From Opitutaceae bacterium (GTDB taxonomy: Bacteria; Verrucomicrobiota; Verrucomicrobiia; Opitutales; Opitutaceae), in assembly GCA_016711225.1 (NCBI GenBank), contig JADJTK010000027.1:16919-80918 (forward strand): a stretch of 64,000 nt of DNA, in the 5' to 3' direction. A program made the translations under genes and the position numbers. The notes below the pieces were generated by a model that saw only the letters and a program-made list of their open reading frames with translations, was not told where the DNA came from and did no database searches. Shown piece by piece: positions 61,715 through 64,000 of the stretch. Each line of letters starts with the position of its first letter. The stretch's first letter is position 1.

Positions 61715-61848
61715 CCCGCGGCGCCGTCGCCGCCGACCGCTCGTCGTAGGAACCATCCTACGCGCGGCAGTCCCTCCCTCGCCGCGCGTCCGCACCGCTG
61801 GCGAGGCCCCGCACGAGCCGGTCCGGCGATCGGCGCGGCTCTTTCGTT

Positions 61849-61910
61849 GTGGGAGGGTGCTTGCACCCGACTTTCGGGGGCAGCCCGTCGCGAGCAAGCT
61901 CGCTCCCACA
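61849..61910. repeat. Hairpin pair GTGGGAGGGTGC...GCTCGCTCCCAC
   Basis: GTGGGAGGGTGCTTGCACCC and GCGAGCAAGCTCGCTCCCAC stand head to head between convergent genes. Related in sequence to the GTAGGAGC family, and close to REP elements known from pseudomonads. Confidence 0.7.
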
Positions 61911-61967
61911 GGCGTTGGAGGGCGAGGCTCCGCCGAGCCGCTTCAGCTCCCTCGCACGACTAGTCCC

Positions 61968-62252
61968 CTACCGCCACCACCACCAGGCGCCGCTGAATAC
62001 CAGCACCAGCAGCACCACCAACGCGAACGTCAGCCACGCCCGGCCACCGCGGGGCGCCCCGCCGGCCGAGGCGAGTTCCACCTGGCGCCGGAACTCACCC
62101 TCGTCCTCCTCCGGGAGGTCGACCCCGTCGAGGTAAGTCTCCACATTCCAGCCGGCACGCTCATCGGCCCCGCAGTGGGGACATGAAGCTGCGCCCTTCG
62201 GCACGGACTCGCCGCAGTTGGGACAGTCTCCGGGCGGAACAAAGGCGCTCAT
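61968..62252 (-). CDS. Small zinc-ribbon membrane protein
   Basis: 94 residues from the ATG at 62252. GAAGGAG lies eight bases before it, one of the few clear Shine-Dalgarno sequences here. CPNCGES...CPHCGAD (residues 10-28) is a four-Cys zinc ribbon, then an acidic linker and a single C-terminal membrane helix (about 73-91) ending WWWWR. It would be tail-anchored with a cytosolic zinc finger. Function unknown. Confidence 0.75.
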   Translation of the reverse strand: MSAFVPPGDCPNCGESVPKGAASCPHCGADERAGWNVETYLDGVDLPEEDEGEFRRQVELASAGGAPRGGRAWLTFALVVLLVLVFSGAWWWWR

Positions 62253-62533
62253 GGACCGCTCCTTCCCTCGTCTGGTCGTAGTCGCGGCATCGTCACCGGG
62301 CAACCGTGCACGCCTTGGCACACCGTGCAAGCGAAGGCGGCTCTCCAGAATACAAACGCGCTTGCGCCCGCCCCCACCCCGGTCTCAGCTCGCCCCGCTT
62401 CGTCGCCCCCTCTCTCCTTGCCCCTCCGGGTCGCCCACCTCCCAAGACGCCATCGGCCGGCCTGCCTGGGCCCGCGCCAAGGATTGTGCGCCCGCACCGC
62501 CCCCGGCGGCCAAAACTACGCGGCCGCCTCGCC

Positions 62534-64000
62534 ATGAGCGTCACCGAACCGGAGACCACCAGCGGTAAGGGCCCCACCGAGCCAGGCACGGCCGCCCACG
62601 CGCCGAGCCCGGCTGCAGTTATCGCGTACGACCGCAGCCTCACGGTGACTTGGCGCAACGCCACCGCGGTGGCGTGGGCCGACGGCGCCGCACCCGCCCC
62701 GCCCGAGGCCATGGCCTGCTTGGCCGGGCTCGGCACGCCGCCCTGCGGGCCAGGCTGCCCGGTCCTGCAGACGCGAGCCGACGGCCGCCCCACTCCGGCA
62801 CCTTTGCCTTCGCCGACGGCCACACCCGTCGGGTGCGCGCCGAACCGCTTTTCGACGTCCGCGGGCTGCCCGGCGGCGTGATGGAGTCGATCGAAGAACT
62901 GCCCACCAGCGCGGCATCACCGGCCGAAGACTCGGCGTGGCGCGAAGTCTTCGATTCGATTCCCGACGCGCTCTTCGTGCACGACGCCGCCACCGGCCGT
63001 ATCCTCCAGGTCAACGCCACGGCATGCCGGATGTTTGAATACTCCCGCGAGGAGCTCACCGCCCTCAGCATCGGGGAACTCGGCACCGGGGTGCCGCCCT
63101 ACACCGGGGCCGACGCCCTCGTCTGGCTGGCCCGCGCCCGTACCGAGGGGCCGCAACTCTTCGACTGGCGGGCACGCACCCGCGGAGGCAGGCTCTTCTG
63201 GGTGGAGGTGGGCATCCGCGCCGGTTGCGAAGGTCCAGGGGCCCGGCTTTTCGTGACGCTGCGCGACAGCACCCGGCGCAAGCTTCTCACTGAGGAGAGC
63301 GAACGCGTGGCCGAGGCGCTGCGCCAAAGCGAGGAGCGATTCCGCCTGCTCCTCGGTCGCGTACCCACCGTGGCCGTGCAGGGCTACGGCCCCGACGGCA
63401 CCGTGCGCTACTGGAACGCCGCCAGCGAAAATATTTACGGCTACACCGCAGCCGAAGCACTCGGCCGCAACCTGACCCAGCTCATCATCCCGCCGCCGAT
63501 GCGCGACGAGGTGCGCATCGCCATCCATCAGATGGTCACCTCGGGCCGACCCATCCCCCCGGGCGAGGTTCAACTTCAGCGCAAGGACGGTACGCCGGTG
63601 TCCGTCTTCTCCAGCCACGCCGTGATCCGCCTGCCCGGAGGCAGCCCGGAGCTCTACTGCTTCGACTTCGACCTCACCGAGCGCAAACAAGCCGAGGCCG
63701 AACGCCTCGATTTGGAGCGCCGTTTGCTCCAGGCCCAGAAGCTCGAAAGCCTCGGCGTGCTCGCGGGCGGCATCGCGCACGACTTCAACAACATGCTCAC
63801 CGGCGTGCTCGGCAATCTCGAGCTCGCCCTGGTCGAGCTGCCCGCCGACCACGGCACCCGCCCCTCCATCGCCGACGCCGCCTTCGCGGCCCGTCGCGCC
63901 GCCGACCTCACACGCCAGATGCTCGCCTATTCTGGGCGCAGCCATTTCCAGCAGCACAGCCTCGACCTCAACAAGGTGGTCCACGCACAGGAGGCGCTGC
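62534..64000 (+). CDS. PAS-domain histidine kinase, frameshifted and cut by window end
   Basis: From the ATG at 62534 the protein runs to a PAS domain (AVIAYDRSLTVTWRN, CGPGCPVLQ). One missing base in a C-run at 62788-62791 shifts the frame; the continuation GTFAFADGHTRRVRAEPLFD is the second half of the same PAS. Two more PAS domains follow (FDSIPDALFVHDAATGRILQ; VAVQGYGPDGTVRYWNAASE), then HisKA with LGVLAGGIAHDFNNMLTGVL (His phosphoacceptor). The ATPase domain lies beyond the window. A start at 62881 would give an intact but PAS-truncated protein. No membrane helix is seen, so it is likely cytosolic. Confidence 0.8.

Overview
The window is high-GC DNA from a Gram-negative chromosome and most resembles an Opitutaceae-type member of the Verrucomicrobiota. 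That placement is inference. It rests on the complete mra/dcw cell-wall and division cluster with a MurC-MurB fusion, a large TMTC-like TPR membrane protein, secreted xylan-degrading enzymes, NtrB-like hybrid kinases, many short intergenic palindromes, and CT-rich leaders with few Shine-Dalgarno sequences. No rRNA, tRNA or CRISPR array was recognised. Several genes carry apparent one-base indels, mostly in short C or G runs, including the essential ftsZ and murE. Uncorrected sequence errors, as in a long-read or metagenome assembly, are the likeliest cause.

Layout. 1-13.2 kb: a GH10 xylanase cut by the window start, a hybrid histidine kinase with a large exported sensor region, a small exported protein, a giant exported Ig/RCC1-repeat protein and a GH39 beta-xylosidase. 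13.4-20.4 kb: a serine hydrolase, menA, gpsA, a TMTC-like TPR membrane protein and an RsuA/RluB-type pseudouridine synthase. 20.5-23.5 kb: an accessory patch with a VapBC-like toxin-antitoxin pair, a truncated YiiX-like peptidase, the tail of a type I restriction HsdM, many repeats and an LRR-like gene. 23.5-42.8 kb: the dcw cluster on the minus strand, transcribed mraZ-rsmH-ftsL-ftsI-murE-murF-mraY-murD-lysM-ftsW-murG-murCB-ddl-ftsQ-ftsA-ftsZ, with many 4-base start/stop overlaps. A striking 10-bp phased MraZ operator precedes mraZ.

43.5-48.5 kb: a corrinoid methyl-transfer cluster. It has two UROD-family methyltransferases, a corrinoid carrier, a MetH-type homocysteine-methylating module and a MetH-type reactivation module. 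Together these look like a dismantled cobalamin methionine synthase without the methyl-folate module. 48.8-61.7 kb: an arabinose/xylan locus with a LacI regulator, a sodium-solute symporter, exported aldose epimerase, araB, araA, araD and a GH3 glycosidase with a PA14 insert. A composite promoter/operator motif is shared by the symporter and araB upstream regions. 61.9-64 kb: a small zinc-ribbon membrane protein and the start of a PAS histidine kinase.

How the genes work together: the GH10, GH39 and GH3 enzymes would release xylose and arabinose from xylan outside the cytoplasm. The symporter and epimerase would import and equilibrate sugar, and AraBAD would convert arabinose to xylulose 5-phosphate. 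The dcw cluster makes the peptidoglycan precursor and the division machine. The corrinoid cluster probably moves methyl groups from an unknown donor to homocysteine.
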